Shown here in pieces: positions 27,901 through 37,457 of a stretch of 64,000 bases of DNA. Origin of the DNA: Dietzia sp. B32. GTDB lineage: Bacteria; Actinomycetota; Actinomycetes; Mycobacteriales; Mycobacteriaceae. Numbering within the stretch: the stretch's first letter is position 1; every line of letters begins with the position of its first letter. Made by a program: the position numbers and the translations under genes. Location: assembly GCF_024732245.1 (NCBI RefSeq), contig NZ_CP093845.1:2480001-2544000 (forward strand), in the 5' to 3' direction. The notes beneath the pieces were generated by a model. That model had not been told where the DNA came from, made no database searches, and worked only from the letters and a program-made list of their open reading frames with translations.

Positions 27901-29592
27901 CAGGGCGCCAAGCCGGGCGAGGGCGGTCAGCTCCCGCCGGGCAAGGTCTACCCGTGGGTCGCCGAGGTCCGCGGATCGACCCCGGGCGTCGGGCTGATCT
28001 CGCCGCCGCCGCACCACGACATCTACTCGATCGAGGACCTGGCGCAGCTCATCTATGACCTGAAGAACGCCAATCCCGAGGCCCGGATCCACGTCAAGCT
28101 CGTGGCCGAGCAGGGCGTGGGCACCGTCGCGACCGGCGTGTCCAAGACCCACGCCGACGTCGTGCTCATCTCCGGGCACGACGGCGGTACCGGCGCCTCG
28201 CCGCTGACCTCGCTGAAGCACGCGGGCGGACCCTGGGAACTGGGGCTCGCCGAGACCCAGCAGACCCTGCTGGTCAACGGGTTGCGCGACCGGATCGTCG
28301 TGCAGGTCGACGGGCAGCTCAAGACGGGGCGCGACGTCATCGTCGCCGCACTGCTCGGCGGCGAGGAGTTCGGCTTCGCGACGGCTCCGCTCGTCGTGGC
28401 CGGGTGCGTGATGATGCGCGTGTGCCACCTCGACACCTGCCCCGTCGGCGTGGCCACCCAGAACCCGGTCCTGCGCGAGCGGTTCAACGGCAAGGCCGAG
28501 TACGTGGTGAACTTCATGGAGTTCATCGCCGAGGAGGTGCGCGAGTACCTCGCCGAGCTCGGATTCCGCACCCTCGACGAGGCGATCGGCCACTCCGAGT
28601 GCCTCGACAAGTCGCGGGCGTTCGCCCATAACAAGCGCGTCGCCAAGCTCGACCTGGAACCGATCTTCGCCCAGGCGGAGTCCCCGTTCATGCACCAGGA
28701 CCTGCGGAACACCAAGTCGCAGGACCACAAGCTCGAGGGTGTCGTGGACCGCAGGCTCATCGAGGACTGCCGCAGTGTGATCGACGACGCCTCGTCGGGG
28801 TCGTACACGGGCAGTTACCCGATCAGCAACGTCAACCGCTCGGTGGGCACCATGCTCAGCCACGAGATCTCCAAGGCCCATGGTGGTGCCGGCCTCCCGG
28901 ACGGGTCGATCGACCTGAGCTTCACCGGATCCGCCGGCAACTCTCTCGGGGCGTTCCTCGCCTCGGGTGTGACGGTGCGCGTGTTCGGTGACGCCAACGA
29001 CTACGTGGGCAAGGGCCTGTCGGGGGGCCGCATCGTGGTTCGACCCGCAGAGGACGCCGCGCCCGACTTCGTGGCCGAGAACAACATCATCGCCGGCAAC
29101 GTGATCTGCTACGGAGCCACCGCCGGCGAGGTCTTCCTCCGCGGCATCGTGGGTGAGCGCTTCTGCGTGCGCAACTCGGGCGTCACCGCGGTCGTGGAGG
29201 GCGTGGGCGACCACGCCTGCGAGTACATGACGGGCGGACGCGTCGTCGTACTGGGGGAGACGGGCCGGAACGTCGCGGCAGGTATGTCCGGAGGCGTCGC
29301 GTACTTCTACGACCCGCAGGGCGTCCTGCCGGAGAACCTCAACGTCGAACTCGTCGACACCGATGAGCTGACGAGCGAGGACGTGGAGTTCCTCCACGGC
29401 ATCGTGGAGCGCCACGTGGAGGAGACCGATTCGGCCCGGGGCCGGGAGATCCTCGGCGGCTGGGCCCAGAACGTGAACCATTTCGCCAAGGTCATGCCGC
29501 GCGACTACAAGCGTGTGCTGCTGGCCATCGAGCAGGCGGAGAAGGACGGACGCAACGTGGACGAGGCGATCATGGAGGCCGCAAATGGCTGA
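24991..29592 (+). CDS. gltB: Glutamate synthase large subunit
   Basis: Transfers the amide of glutamine to 2-oxoglutarate, giving two glutamates. It has 1533 residues, full length. The class II glutaminase domain starts at C20 ([11 protein letters not shown]), the nucleophile exposed after removal of a 19-residue propeptide. The central and FMN barrel domains follow ([32 protein letters not shown]). [21 protein letters not shown] holds the 3Fe-4S cysteines, and the C-terminal GXGXG beta-helix ends the protein. ATG 24991 follows GAAGG by 7 nt. The end overlaps gltD by 8 nt. Confidence 0.97.
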   Translation: MMTTPGPKSLYRPEYEHDSCGVAFVVDMYGRQSRDIVEKAIAALVNLEHRGAVGAEANTGDGTGLLIQVPDLFLREVMREEQNVELPEAGAYATGLCFLPQSRMLAMDAMRMVERIAAEQGVTVVGWREVPVDDSTVGAISRDAQPSIRQIFVKAAGPGGTLLTGLELERKCFVVRKRCEHELGSKGPGKGDLGSETVYFPSLSPRTFVYKGMLTEKQLPEFYLDLQDERVESALGIVHSRFSTNTFPAWPLAHPFRYVAHNGEINTARGNENWMRARESLMTSEHIEDLSAALPICTPGGSDTARFDEALELLTLAGRTLPHAVLMMVPEAWERHETMDPAKRAFYEYHSSLMEAWDGPASITFTDGTVIGAVLDRNGLRPSRIWVTDDGLVVMASEVGVLDIPQDKVVTKTRLRPGRMFLVDTAQGRIIDDEEIKTGLAAEHPYQQWLDEGMVRLEDLPQVEHPYMPHERVVLRQRVFGFTEEELRILVAPMAAAGAEAIGSMGTDTPLPVLSERARMLFDYFAQRFAQVTNPPLDAIREELVTSYGVTLGPEGDLINPGPESCRQIRLDNPILGNDELSTLMAAGETRPGLRSVVVRGLYNVAHGGRGLRIALERIRREVSHAIEDGATIIVLSDRESDERNAPIPSLLLTSAVHHHLVREKTRTRVSLVVESGDAREVHHMAVLFGYGAEAINPYMAFESIDELVKAGHITGVDTPAACANYRKAAAKGVLKVMSKMGISTLASYTGAQLFDITGLSQEMCDEYFTGSVSPIDGIGLDEIAEDVARRHRFAFLPRPEEAAHRELEIGGEYQWRREGEYHLFNPDTVFKLQHSTRSGRYEIFKEYTKLVDDQSERLATLRGLFDLKGTRPPVPIEEVEPVSEIVKRFSTGAMSYGSISAEAHETLAIAMNRLHARSNSGEGGESIDRFSPDPNGDWRRSAIKQVASGRFGVTSNYLANCTDIQIKMAQGAKPGEGGQLPPGKVYPWVAEVRGSTPGVGLISPPPHHDIYSIEDLAQLIYDLKNANPEARIHVKLVAEQGVGTVATGVSKTHADVVLISGHDGGTGASPLTSLKHAGGPWELGLAETQQTLLVNGLRDRIVVQVDGQLKTGRDVIVAALLGGEEFGFATAPLVVAGCVMMRVCHLDTCPVGVATQNPVLRERFNGKAEYVVNFMEFIAEEVREYLAELGFRTLDEAIGHSECLDKSRAFAHNKRVAKLDLEPIFAQAESPFMHQDLRNTKSQDHKLEGVVDRRLIEDCRSVIDDASSGSYTGSYPISNVNRSVGTMLSHEISKAHGGAGLPDGSIDLSFTGSAGNSLGAFLASGVTVRVFGDANDYVGKGLSGGRIVVRPAEDAAPDFVAENNIIAGNVICYGATAGEVFLRGIVGERFCVRNSGVTAVVEGVGDHACEYMTGGRVVVLGETGRNVAAGMSGGVAYFYDPQGVLPENLNVELVDTDELTSEDVEFLHGIVERHVEETDSARGREILGGWAQNVNHFAKVMPRDYKRVLLAIEQAEKDGRNVDEAIMEAANG

Positions 29593-31057
29593 CCCGAAGG
29601 GCTTTCTCAAGCACACCGAGCGGGAGCTGCCCGAGCGCCGCCCCGTCGATCTGCGAATCATGGACTGGAAGGAAGTCTACGAGTCGACGACCCTCCCGGA
29701 AGACGACCTGAAGACCCAGGCCAGCCGCTGCATGAGCTGCGGTATCCCGTTCTGTCACCAGGGGTGTCCGCTGGGCAACATCATCCCGGAGTGGAACGAC
29801 CTCGTGCACCGCGGGAAGTGGGACGCCGCGGTCGACCGGTTGCACGCGACCAACAACTTCCCGGAGTTCACCGGCCGTCTCTGCCCCGCACCCTGTGAGG
29901 GCTCGTGCGTCCTGGGCATCAACCAGCCGCCGGTGACGATCAAGCAGATCGAGGTCGAGATCGCCGAGGCGGCGTGGGCCGACGGCGGCATGGAGCCGGT
30001 CATCCCGTCATTCCGCACGGGCCAGACCGTCGCGGTCGTGGGTTCGGGACCGGCGGGCCTGGCGGCCGCTCAGCAGCTCACGCGCGCCGGTCACTCGGTC
30101 ACGGTGTTCGAGCGGGACGACCGCATCGGTGGGCTCATGCGATACGGGATCCCCGAGTTCAAGATGGAGAAGGCGATCCTCGACCGCCGCCTGGCACAGA
30201 TGGAGGCGGAGGGAACGGTCTTCCGTCCCGGTGTCAACGTCGGCAAGGACATCACGGCGTCGCAGCTGCGCGAGCAGTTCGACGCGGTGGTGCTGAGCGG
30301 TGGCGCCACCATGAGGCGGGATCTGCCCGTGCCGGGCCGGGAGCTGGACGGCATCCATCAGGCCATGGACTACCTGCCCCTGGCCAACAAGGCAGCGGTC
30401 GGCGACCCGGTGGTGGATGCCGACGGGCTGCCCGCGATTCACGCGCGTGACAAGCACGTCATCATCATCGGTGGCGGCGACACCGGAGCGGACTGCCTCG
30501 GTACGGCGACCCGTCAGGGCGCCAAGTCGGTCAAGAGCTTCGAGATCATGCCCCGCCCGCCGGCCACCCGCGCGGCCTCGACGCCGTGGCCGGTGTACCC
30601 GCTGATGTTCCGCACGGCCTCGGCGCACGAGGAGAACGGTGAGCGCGTCTACGGAGTGTCCACCGCGGAGTTCGTCGGTGAGAACGGACATGTGACCGCA
30701 CTCAAGGGCTCCGAGGTGAGGATGGTGGACGGGCGCTTCGAGCCCGTTCCCGGTACGGACTTCGAGTACCCGGCGGACCTGGTCCTGCTGGCGATGGGGT
30801 TCACCGGTGCGCAGAAGGCCGGGCTGTGTTCGGACCTCGGGGTGGACTTCACCGACCGCGGCAACGTCGATCGTGACGGCACCTACGCCACCAACGTCGA
30901 CGGCGTGTTCGTCGCCGGTGACATGGGCCGCGGTCAGTCGCTGATCGTGTGGGCGATCGCGGAGGGCCGTGCCGCGGCCGCATCGGTGGACCGTTTCCTG
31001 ATGGGCGAGACGGCGCTGCCCGCGCCGGTTCGCCCGACGGACGTCGCGCAGCGCTGA
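29585..31057 (+). CDS. gltD: Glutamate synthase small subunit
   Basis: The NADPH-oxidising partner of GltB, passing electrons through FAD and two 4Fe-4S clusters. It has 490 residues. The N-terminal cluster cysteines lie in [17 protein letters not shown] and CPAPCEGSC. The FAD-binding loop is [15 protein letters not shown] and the NADPH-binding loop is [22 protein letters not shown] 29585 lies inside the last codons of gltB, so synthesis of the two subunits is coupled. Confidence 0.97.
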   Translation: MADPKGFLKHTERELPERRPVDLRIMDWKEVYESTTLPEDDLKTQASRCMSCGIPFCHQGCPLGNIIPEWNDLVHRGKWDAAVDRLHATNNFPEFTGRLCPAPCEGSCVLGINQPPVTIKQIEVEIAEAAWADGGMEPVIPSFRTGQTVAVVGSGPAGLAAAQQLTRAGHSVTVFERDDRIGGLMRYGIPEFKMEKAILDRRLAQMEAEGTVFRPGVNVGKDITASQLREQFDAVVLSGGATMRRDLPVPGRELDGIHQAMDYLPLANKAAVGDPVVDADGLPAIHARDKHVIIIGGGDTGADCLGTATRQGAKSVKSFEIMPRPPATRAASTPWPVYPLMFRTASAHEENGERVYGVSTAEFVGENGHVTALKGSEVRMVDGRFEPVPGTDFEYPADLVLLAMGFTGAQKAGLCSDLGVDFTDRGNVDRDGTYATNVDGVFVAGDMGRGQSLIVWAIAEGRAAAASVDRFLMGETALPAPVRPTDVAQR

Positions 31058-31145
31058 GATCCGACGTGGCGCCTGACCTTAATGGAACATAAGATCAGGG
31101 TTACTCTGACATCAGGCCGTCCGGCCTCCGTCACGGAAGGCATCC

Positions 31146-31493
31146 ATGGTCCGCCGCCGCCCCGCCAGCATGTTCGTCGCGCTCTGCGCAACGTTCGTCC
31201 TGGTCGGGGCGCCGGTCGCGTCGGCGCAGTTCCCGGACCCCGGTGTCCGCGCGGAGGTGACGGATCTGCCCGTACTCAGCGAGTTGCCACCACTGCCGTC
31301 GAAGGGCGAGTCCCCGCACGTGGACGAGCAGGAGGACACCGGCTCCTCGGGCATGTCGGGAGTGCAGATCACCGCCCTGGCGCTCGCCGCCGCGGTACTC
31401 GTGGCCGGCGGGGCCGGCTTGGCTCTGGTGACGCGGCGCGGGCGCGGGGTGCTTCCGGACGAGCCGCCGCGGAGGACGGGTCACTCCGTCTGA
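31146..31493 (+). CDS. Small secreted, C-terminally membrane-anchored protein
   Basis: A 115-residue protein with a signal peptide (RRRPASMFVALCATFVLVGAPVASAQ), a short exposed linker, and a C-terminal membrane span (ITALALAAAVLVAGGAGLALV) followed by basic TRRGRG. The linker contains SELPPLPSKGE, so the LPPLP motif seen in GSL proteins B and E appears here too. This type I topology (about 45 exposed residues) is suitable for a docking or scaffold role, but function is unknown. RBS GGAAGG precedes ATG 31146. It stands alone between gltD and the S4 gene. Confidence 0.7.
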   Translation: MVRRRPASMFVALCATFVLVGAPVASAQFPDPGVRAEVTDLPVLSELPPLPSKGESPHVDEQEDTGSSGMSGVQITALALAAAVLVAGGAGLALVTRRGRGVLPDEPPRRTGHSV

Positions 31494-31505
31494 TGAGGCG
31501 CCCGA

Positions 31506-31511
31506 TAGGCT
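31506..31511 (+). promoter_or_regulatory. -10 box, S4-domain gene
   Basis: TAGGCT, 7 nt before ATG at 31519. Confidence 0.6.
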
Positions 31512-31518
31512 CGAACCC

Positions 31519-31818
31519 ATGAGCCGCCACATCGCAGGACGAGGACGGGCCGGGCGGGCGACGACCCCGCCGGCCCGCCCGCCGGTCGACGACGTCGAAT
31601 GCGACCTGGGGACCAAGCTCACACTGGGCCAGTTCCTCAAGTTGGCGTCGCTGATCGATTCGGGCGCCGAGGCCAAGGACGCGGTCGCCTCCGGTGCCGT
31701 GAGCGTCAACGGCGAGGTCGACGCGCGGCGGGGACGTGGGCTGGTCGACGGTGACGTGGTGGAGTTCGGGGGCCGTTCGGCCCGCGTGGTCGCGGGTGAT
31801 CGACGGGGAGAGGCCTGA
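31519..31818 (+). CDS. S4-like RNA-binding domain protein
   Basis: A 99-residue protein whose C-terminal 65 residues match the short YaaA/RlbA-type S4 fold: TLGQFLKLASLIDSGAEAKDAVASGAVSVNGEVDARRGRGLVDGD. These small proteins bind RNA, some on the ribosome. The N-terminal 30 residues are basic and probably disordered. The start is leaderless after TAGGCT. The stop overlaps the start of the next gene (TGATG). Confidence 0.85.
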   Translation: MSRHIAGRGRAGRATTPPARPPVDDVECDLGTKLTLGQFLKLASLIDSGAEAKDAVASGAVSVNGEVDARRGRGLVDGDVVEFGGRSARVVAGDRRGEA

Positions 31819-32372
31819 TGGCTGACGAGACGCAGGGCAGGGTCCAGGCTCCGGTGGTGCTGCACGACGATGACCCCGGCGCCAGACGGTACGCCGCCTG
31901 GCTCGCCGAGGAGTTCGACACCGGCTCCACCCATCACGACGACGCCGACCCGGCCGAACTCGTCGTCGCCGGGACGGTCGTTCTCATCACCGGTATGCGG
32001 TCCGGCGGTGGGCTGGGCGGTTCGGCGTTCATCCGGGACAACTGGGAGGCGCTCGTCGAGGCCGGACGTCGGGTCGCGGTGGTCATGGTGGGCCCGACCC
32101 CGGTCACCGATGACGCCAGGATCGAACTCATGTCGAGCGAGTTCTCGGGGGACCAACTGCGCGACCTCAAGCTCTTCCAGCTGCGCGGCGTGATAACCCC
32201 GGACCAGCTGGGATTCCGTCAGCGGCTGGGAATCAAGACCGCTCTCGCGGCGCTGCGGCGCAAGCCCGAGCGAACGCCGGAGGAGGACGCCATGCTCGAG
32301 CTGGGTGGGCTGGACCTGACCGACCGGGCCTCGCTGGGGCCCCTGCTGCGCTGGATCCGCCGCGAGGCCTGA
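31818..32372 (+). CDS. Flavodoxin-like protein (HemG-type, degenerate)
   Basis: A 184-residue protein that begins PVVLHDDDPGARRYAAWLAEEFD, resembling the first strand and FMN-phosphate loop of flavodoxin/HemG domains but lacking the usual T/S-x-T-G-x-T loop. The alternating strand-helix pattern continues (VVLITGMRSGGGLGG, VAVVMVGPTPVTDD). The C-terminal 60 residues are helical and basic. FMN binding is doubtful from sequence. It is translationally coupled to the S4 protein. I would call it flavodoxin-domain-like with unknown activity. Confidence 0.5.
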   Translation: MADETQGRVQAPVVLHDDDPGARRYAAWLAEEFDTGSTHHDDADPAELVVAGTVVLITGMRSGGGLGGSAFIRDNWEALVEAGRRVAVVMVGPTPVTDDARIELMSSEFSGDQLRDLKLFQLRGVITPDQLGFRQRLGIKTALAALRRKPERTPEEDAMLELGGLDLTDRASLGPLLRWIRREA

Positions 32373-32484
32373 CCGTTCGGACGGGCAGAAGACCCCGTGT
32401 CACGTGCCGCCGGGGTGTGACCACCGATACGATCACCTGCGGACGACCTCGCCGCGGGGCGGGTCGCTGACCCGGAGGATCTCG

Positions 32485-32847
32485 ATGCGCACGACCACCC
32501 TTGCCGCGGCCGCCTCGGCGCTCGCCGCCGCCGCCTTGCTGACCGGAGCCGGAACGGCGGCGGCAGACGAGCCGGACGAGCCCGCGGAGATGGGAACGAT
32601 TCGCAGCCTGCTCCTCGCTCCGAACGTGGGGGAGGCGCTCGGCAGCATCGGCTACGGGTCGCTCGGGACCGCCTCGCTGATGGACCTGCTCGGCCAGCTG
32701 ATCAACACCGGATCGGTGGTCCTGTCCGTCGATCTGCCCAACTCGACGGGCTCGTATGCGCCCGGTTCGCTGGGCAGCTACGGGCCCGAGGCATCGATCG
32801 GTGACGTGCTCACCATCCCGGTCGCCAGCCTCGGGGGAGCCTCCTGA
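32485..32847 (+). CDS. Small secreted GSL protein C
   Basis: A 120-residue predicted exported protein with a signal peptide (RTTTLAAAASALAAAALLTGAGTAAAD). The mature part of about 93 residues has spaced GS motifs (LGSIGYGSLGTASL, NTGSVVLSVDLPNSTGSYAPGSLGSYGPEASIGD). It is far less repetitive than proteins A and B but shares the GSL signature and amphipathic spacing, so it is a candidate minimal member. ATG 32485 follows GGAGG by 6 nt. No anchor. Function unknown. Confidence 0.68.
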   Translation: MRTTTLAAAASALAAAALLTGAGTAAADEPDEPAEMGTIRSLLLAPNVGEALGSIGYGSLGTASLMDLLGQLINTGSVVLSVDLPNSTGSYAPGSLGSYGPEASIGDVLTIPVASLGGAS

Positions 32848-32938
32848 CCACGTCCGGGATCATCCCACCCGGCCCGCACCGAACCGTTCCGCGCCGCCCT
32901 CGCGCCCACGTCGGAGGCGCGACGGCGTCGGCGAGGAG

Positions 32939-33421
32939 TCAGCGCAGCACGATCCCGTCGGAATCGGCGTAGAGGGTGTCGCCGGGGACGAACTCGACCC
33001 CGCCGAAGCTCACGGTGACGTCGCGCTCGCCCGCGCCGGTCTTGGTGGACTTGCGGGGGTTGGTCCCCAGGGCCTTACAGCCGAAGTCCATGCCGCCCAC
33101 GACCGCCGAGTCGCGGATGGCGCCGTTGACCACGACGCCCGCCCACCCGTTGGAACGACCGAGTTCGGCGATCAGGTCGCCCACCAGGGCGGTGTGGAGG
33201 CTGCCGCCGCCGTCGATCACCAGGACACGGCCCTCGCCGGGCTCCCCGAGCACGCTCTTGAGCAGCGCGTTGTCCTGGAAGCACCGGACGGTGGAGACGG
33301 GACCGAAGAACTCGGTCCGTCCGCCGAGGTCGCGGAACTGGGTGTCGCAGCTTCGGACGTCCTCGCCGATCTCGTCGACGAGGTCCGCGGTGGGGACGAA
33401 TCCGGCGGGGGTGTCGGTCAT
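32939..33421 (-). CDS. rraA: RraA-family protein (4-hydroxy-4-methyl-2-oxoglutarate aldolase / RNase E regulator-like)
   Basis: A 160-residue RraA-like trimer-forming protein. [21 protein letters not shown] and [25 protein letters not shown] carry the Gly-rich loop and the Arg-Asp pair that in HMG/CHA aldolases binds metal and substrate. In E. coli RraA inhibits RNase E, while actinobacterial members are usually annotated as aldolase-like with unproven roles. ATG 33421 has an ideal AGGAGG 6 nt upstream, so the longer frame to 33451 was rejected. In M. tuberculosis rraA (Rv3853) also lies between gltBD and sodA. Confidence 0.9.
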   Translation of the reverse strand: MTDTPAGFVPTADLVDEIGEDVRSCDTQFRDLGGRTEFFGPVSTVRCFQDNALLKSVLGEPGEGRVLVIDGGGSLHTALVGDLIAELGRSNGWAGVVVNGAIRDSAVVGGMDFGCKALGTNPRKSTKTGAGERDVTVSFGGVEFVPGDTLYADSDGIVLR

Positions 33422-33555
33422 GCGGGGCCTCCTGGGACGTGGACTGTTCATGGCAACGCTATCCGGGCGCGCTCCCGCGGGGGAGCCCGCCCGTGGGGGA
33501 CAATAACCGGTGAAGGGTGCGCCGCCATCGTCCGAGAACCCGGAAGGAGCCCTCC

Positions 33556-34722
33556 GTGGCCCAGTACGAACTCCTGATCCACGCCCGACGCGCGGTGGTC
33601 GACGGTCGGATCCAGCAGGCGGCGGTCACGGTGGACGGTGGTGTGATCTCGTCGGTGCGGACGGGGTCCGACGCGCGGGACATCGGCCTGGCGGGCGATC
33701 ACACGATCGCGCTCGGTGACGATGTGGTCCTCATGCCCGGGCTCGTCGACCCCCACGTCAGTACCGAGGACGTCGCGGTGGGGACGCGCTCGGCGGCCCA
33801 GGGCGGGATCACCACGGTGGTGGACTACGGCACCGACGGGGACCCGGTCGCCGTCCAGCCGGAGGACGTGGACCGGTGGCGGGAGAAGGTCACGGGCGAG
33901 TCCACGGTCGACGTGGGGCTCTGGGGCGCGGCGGTGCCGGGGAATCTCGGCAGGCTCGGGGCCCTCCTGGACCGTGGCGTGTTCGGGGTGTCCGCCGTGG
34001 CCACAGGAAAGGGCGTCGACGGCGCACCGACACTGGACTCCGCGCAACTCGTGGCGGCCGCCGAGGAGGTCGCCGCGGCCGGCGGCGTGTTCGCCGTGGA
34101 CGCCGGGATGGACGACCTGCCCGGTCTATTGAAGGTCTGCCGACGTACGGGCGGTCGGCTGCACGTGCGGGCGGTGTCCGACCATGAGGAACTGCCACTG
34201 CTACGCGAGGCCCGGGCGGACGGGGTGGCGGTGACCGCCTCGACCAGCCCGCACATGCTGGCCCTGGTCTCCGAGGTCACCCACGGCGGCCCCGCGGTCG
34301 CGCGACTCGACCCGCCGATCCGGGACGCCGCCAACCGCGAACTGTTGTGGGATGCGCTGCGTGACGGCACGATCGACGCCGTGGCCTCGGCCCGGTTGGG
34401 ACTGTCGGTGGTGTGGACCGAGGCCCGCCGCCGCGGGTTCGATCTCTCCGACGTGGCGAACTGGATGGCCGTGCGCACGGCCGGGGTCGTGGGCCTGAGC
34501 GACCGCGGTGAGATCCGGGTCGGTCTGCGCGCGGACTTCGCCGCGGTCGGGGACGACGAGGCCTTCGTCGTCCTGCCGGGGACTCGCGAGCTGGGTTCGG
34601 CGGACTCGGTGTACGCCCAACGCGCCCTGGCGGGCGTGGTGCGGTGGACGATGCGGGGCGGAACGGTGATCGACCCCCGGGCGCTTGCCCTCGGGACGGT
34701 CCTGACCCGCACGACCGCGTGA
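33556..34722 (+). CDS. Allantoinase/dihydroorotase-fold amidohydrolase lacking all metal ligands
   Basis: A 388-residue protein aligning along its length with cyclic amidohydrolases: [60 protein letters not shown] and the C-terminal [14 protein letters not shown]. Every metal-binding position I can align with E. coli allantoinase is replaced. The HxH is DPHVS (second His lost). The carboxylated Lys in GFKCF is GVSAV. VHCEN is VDAGM, HVCHVSS is HVRAVSD, and SDHSP is SARLG. It is therefore probably not a hydrolase. GTG 33556 follows AAGGAG. Its stop overlaps the cardiolipin synthase start (GTGA), suggesting a partner or regulatory role there. Confidence 0.8.
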   Translation: MAQYELLIHARRAVVDGRIQQAAVTVDGGVISSVRTGSDARDIGLAGDHTIALGDDVVLMPGLVDPHVSTEDVAVGTRSAAQGGITTVVDYGTDGDPVAVQPEDVDRWREKVTGESTVDVGLWGAAVPGNLGRLGALLDRGVFGVSAVATGKGVDGAPTLDSAQLVAAAEEVAAAGGVFAVDAGMDDLPGLLKVCRRTGGRLHVRAVSDHEELPLLREARADGVAVTASTSPHMLALVSEVTHGGPAVARLDPPIRDAANRELLWDALRDGTIDAVASARLGLSVVWTEARRRGFDLSDVANWMAVRTAGVVGLSDRGEIRVGLRADFAAVGDDEAFVVLPGTRELGSADSVYAQRALAGVVRWTMRGGTVIDPRALALGTVLTRTTA

Positions 34723-36236
34723 ACCCCACGACGATCGGTCTCGACCTCCCGTTCCCGGAGGGCGTCACCTCGGCGCTGCTCATCACCGAGTACGTCATCA
34801 AGATTCTCGCGCTGGGGATGGTGCCGGAGAACCGGCAACCCTCGTCCTCGCAGGCGTGGCTGTTGGCGATCCTCTTCATCCCGGTGGTGGGGGTGCCGCT
34901 GTTCCTGCTGCTGGGCAACCCCTACATCACCGGTAGGCGCCACATCATCCAGGCCGAGGCGAACCTGTTGTACGCGAACGCGCTCGAGCAGCGGCCCACG
35001 GTGCCCGACGGTGTGCAGGTGGGCCCCGGGGTGCGGACGATCCTGGAGATGAACCGCACCCTCACGGCGATCCCCGCCATGTCCGGCGACTTCGTCGCAC
35101 TGCACTCGGACTACAGACGATCGCTGGCGGCGATGACACAGGCGGTGCGGACCGCTCGGGACCACGTGCACATCGAGTTCTACGCGCAGTCGTGGGACTC
35201 CGAGACCGATGAGTTCTTCATCGCCGCGGTGGAGGCCGCCGAGCGGGGGGTCGCGGTCCGGGTGCTGGTCGACCACCTCGGTTCCCTGCGCTACCGGGGA
35301 TTCAAGAAGCTGCGCAAGCGGCTGCGGCGTACCCCGGTCGAGTTCCACCTGATGCTGCCGGTCAACCCGTTCCGGGGCCGTTTCCGCCGCCCTGACCTGC
35401 GTAACCACCGGAAGATGCTCATCGTGGACGGGCTCCACGGCTTCATCGGGTCGCAGAACCTCATCGAGCGCCACTACGGCAGTTCCCGCAACGCCCGGCT
35501 CGGCCGTGAGTGGGTGGACCTCATGATGGAGGTCCGCGGGGAGATCGTCCAGGCGATGGACAGCGTGTTCGCGGTGGACTGGTACTCCGAGTCCGGCGAG
35601 GTGATCGGCACGTTGGAGGACGTCGCGCAGGGGGCGCCGCTGGCCCCCGGGCGCAAGGGTGGGGACCCGACGGCGGGGGACCCGGTCAGCGCGTTCCAGT
35701 TGGTCCCGTCCGGCCCGGGGTACCGGACTCAACCCGGACTGCGGATGTTCACCCAGCTCATCGGACAGGCACGCGAGCGGGTCCGGATCGTCAGCCCGTA
35801 CTTCGTCCCGGACGACGCCCTCCTGCACGCCATCACGTCGGCGTCGTTCCGCGGGGTGGGGGTGGAGCTGTTCGTCCCCGAGAACGCCGACCAGTTCCTC
35901 GTCCATCACGCCCAGCGGTCGTACTACCGCGCGTTGCTCGAGGCTGGTGTGGTGATCCACCGCTTCCGCTCCCCGGCGGTCCTGCACACCAAGACGGTGT
36001 TGATCGACGACTACGCCGGGGTCGTGGGATCGAGCAACATGGATCAGCGCTCGTTCAACCTCAACTTCGAGATCAGTCTGCTGGTCCTGGGTGGCGAGGC
36101 GGTCGCGGAGCTGGGCGACGTGGTGGACGCCTACCTGCAGGACTGCACGACCCTGGGGCTCGAGGCGTGGATGAGCCGGCCATGGCCGGGGCGGTACGTC
36201 GACAACGTCGCGCGCCTCACCTCGGCTCTGCAGTAG
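34719..36236 (+). CDS. cls: Cardiolipin synthase (phospholipase D superfamily)
   Basis: Joins phosphatidylglycerol molecules, or PG with CDP-diacylglycerol, to make cardiolipin in the cytoplasmic membrane. It has 505 residues: two N-terminal membrane segments (LLITEYVIKILALGM and WLLAILFIPVVGVPLFLLLG), then two HKD catalytic motifs, NHRKMLIVDGLHGFIGSQN and LHTKTVLIDDYAGVVGSSN. GTG 34719 overlaps the stop of the upstream amidohydrolase-like gene. A 13-bp segment covering its stop is repeated 17 bp downstream (36224-36236, 36241-36253). Confidence 0.93.
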   Translation: MNPTTIGLDLPFPEGVTSALLITEYVIKILALGMVPENRQPSSSQAWLLAILFIPVVGVPLFLLLGNPYITGRRHIIQAEANLLYANALEQRPTVPDGVQVGPGVRTILEMNRTLTAIPAMSGDFVALHSDYRRSLAAMTQAVRTARDHVHIEFYAQSWDSETDEFFIAAVEAAERGVAVRVLVDHLGSLRYRGFKKLRKRLRRTPVEFHLMLPVNPFRGRFRRPDLRNHRKMLIVDGLHGFIGSQNLIERHYGSSRNARLGREWVDLMMEVRGEIVQAMDSVFAVDWYSESGEVIGTLEDVAQGAPLAPGRKGGDPTAGDPVSAFQLVPSGPGYRTQPGLRMFTQLIGQARERVRIVSPYFVPDDALLHAITSASFRGVGVELFVPENADQFLVHHAQRSYYRALLEAGVVIHRFRSPAVLHTKTVLIDDYAGVVGSSNMDQRSFNLNFEISLLVLGGEAVAELGDVVDAYLQDCTTLGLEAWMSRPWPGRYVDNVARLTSALQ

Positions 36237-36253
36237 GGCGGGCTCTGCAGTAG
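36224..36253 (+). repeat. 17-bp-period direct repeat at cls stop
   Basis: GGCTCTGCAGTAG occurs at 36224-36236 (containing the cls stop codon) and again at 36241-36253. A small tandem duplication of the gene end. Confidence 0.75.
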
Positions 36254-36344
36254 ATCGCACGCTACAGTCGGGCGATACCGCAGTAGTACGCTCATCGGAG
36301 CGCGGGTCGCACAGGCCCGCCCATGCGACGAGAGGCTGTACCCG

Positions 36345-37415
36345 ATGCCCCAGACCCGTTCCGGAGTCCGGACCAGGCGCCTCGGCGCCGCTGTCACCGC
36401 CACCGTGTTGGCTGCCGTCGCGGCTCCTGCGCCGGGGTACGCCCAGGAGGAATCCGGGTCGGGTTCGACGTTGCCCGCGGAGACGGGCAACAGCAGTGTC
36501 GACCAGCTGATCGGCCAGCTGCCCGAGGAGATCGTCATCGGCGGCGGGGCACTCGGGTCCGAGGGACTGCGCGACACCGGCAGCGCGCCGGTGGCCGACG
36601 CCGGTCTGTCACTGGGCCAGGCGGTCGGGTCGGTGGCGCCGCTCGAGGCGCTGGGATCGGCGGGCGGGTCCGCCGCGGCGTCGGTGGCGTCCTCCGGGAG
36701 CCTGCCGGGGTCCGTCTACGCCAATGCGACCGGATCGATCGGGTCGGGCACCATCGGGCTGGGGTCGATCAAGATCCCCGAGTACATTTTCCCGGTTCTG
36801 AGCGTGCAACTCGCGGGTGGATTCTTCACCGCGCTGGGGGAGCGGCAGGAGGCCGGCGAGCTCTACCCGCACGAGTTGGACTTCTGGCACGGGATCGTCG
36901 AGGGCTCAGCCGAGGGCGGTGCCCTGCTCACCGACGCCGCGGACGCCGCGGGCACCGAGCTGCCCGGCGGGCTGGCGGGGAGCATCGAGGCGGTCCAGAT
37001 CGCCGCGCTGGCGGACCCCCACGAGGAGAACGAACGTCGTCGCGCCGAGGCGGAGGCGGAGGAGGGGGCCGCTGAGGCCGCCGGGGACTCCGAGCCCGAC
37101 ACCGCCGGTGCCGCCGACGGCGAATCGGGCGCGACGGGCGAGGGAGACGACGACGAGACCGGCGACTCCCCGGCCGGCGCGAACGGTCCCGCCCGCGAGG
37201 GGCAGAGCGGAACCGACGGCGTGGGCGCCACCCTCGGCGCCGCGGCCACTCCGGTTGCCGCCACGCCTGCGGGTCAGGCCCCCGCCGCGGCGGCGCCGTC
37301 GGACCCCGCCGCGCTGGCCGTCACCGGCGTGGAGACCACCACGCTGGTGGGCGTGGCCGCCGTGACGGTTCTGCTGGGCGGGCTGCTGCTGGCCTTCGCC
37401 CGCCGGCGCGCGTAG
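36345..37415 (+). CDS. GSL protein D with sortase-type LAxTG cell-wall anchor
   Basis: A 356-residue surface protein. The signal peptide is about residues 1-34 (RTRRLGAAVTATVLAAVAAPAPGYAQ). Residues about 60-150 carry GS-rich motifs (GQAVGSVAPLEALGSAGGSA, SSGSLPGSVYANATGSIGSG). A more ordered segment follows (IKIPEYIFPVLSVQLAGGFFTALGE to ELDFWHGIVEGS), then an acidic/Ala-rich stalk. The end is ALAVTG, a hydrophobic span and ARRRA. LAxTG-helix-basic tail is the sorting signal of class E-type sortases in actinobacteria, so it is probably linked to peptidoglycan. No sortase gene is in the window. It is the only GSL member with an anchor. Confidence 0.8.
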   Translation: MPQTRSGVRTRRLGAAVTATVLAAVAAPAPGYAQEESGSGSTLPAETGNSSVDQLIGQLPEEIVIGGGALGSEGLRDTGSAPVADAGLSLGQAVGSVAPLEALGSAGGSAAASVASSGSLPGSVYANATGSIGSGTIGLGSIKIPEYIFPVLSVQLAGGFFTALGERQEAGELYPHELDFWHGIVEGSAEGGALLTDAADAAGTELPGGLAGSIEAVQIAALADPHEENERRRAEAEAEEGAAEAAGDSEPDTAGAADGESGATGEGDDDETGDSPAGANGPAREGQSGTDGVGATLGAAATPVAATPAGQAPAAAAPSDPAALAVTGVETTTLVGVAAVTVLLGGLLLAFARRRA

Positions 37416-37457
37416 GGCCCGGGCCTCGTCGTCGTCCCTCCGGACGCCCCTGGGCGA

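Noticed and set aside
27331-29661. 776-codon minus-strand open frame opposite gltB
   Set aside because: Shadow of gltB; no start signal and no conserved motif.
33825-36260. 811-codon minus-strand open frame opposite the allantoinase-like and cls genes
   Set aside because: Low-complexity His/Arg/Asp translation without recognisable motifs; the plus strand has overlapping genes with HKD motifs.
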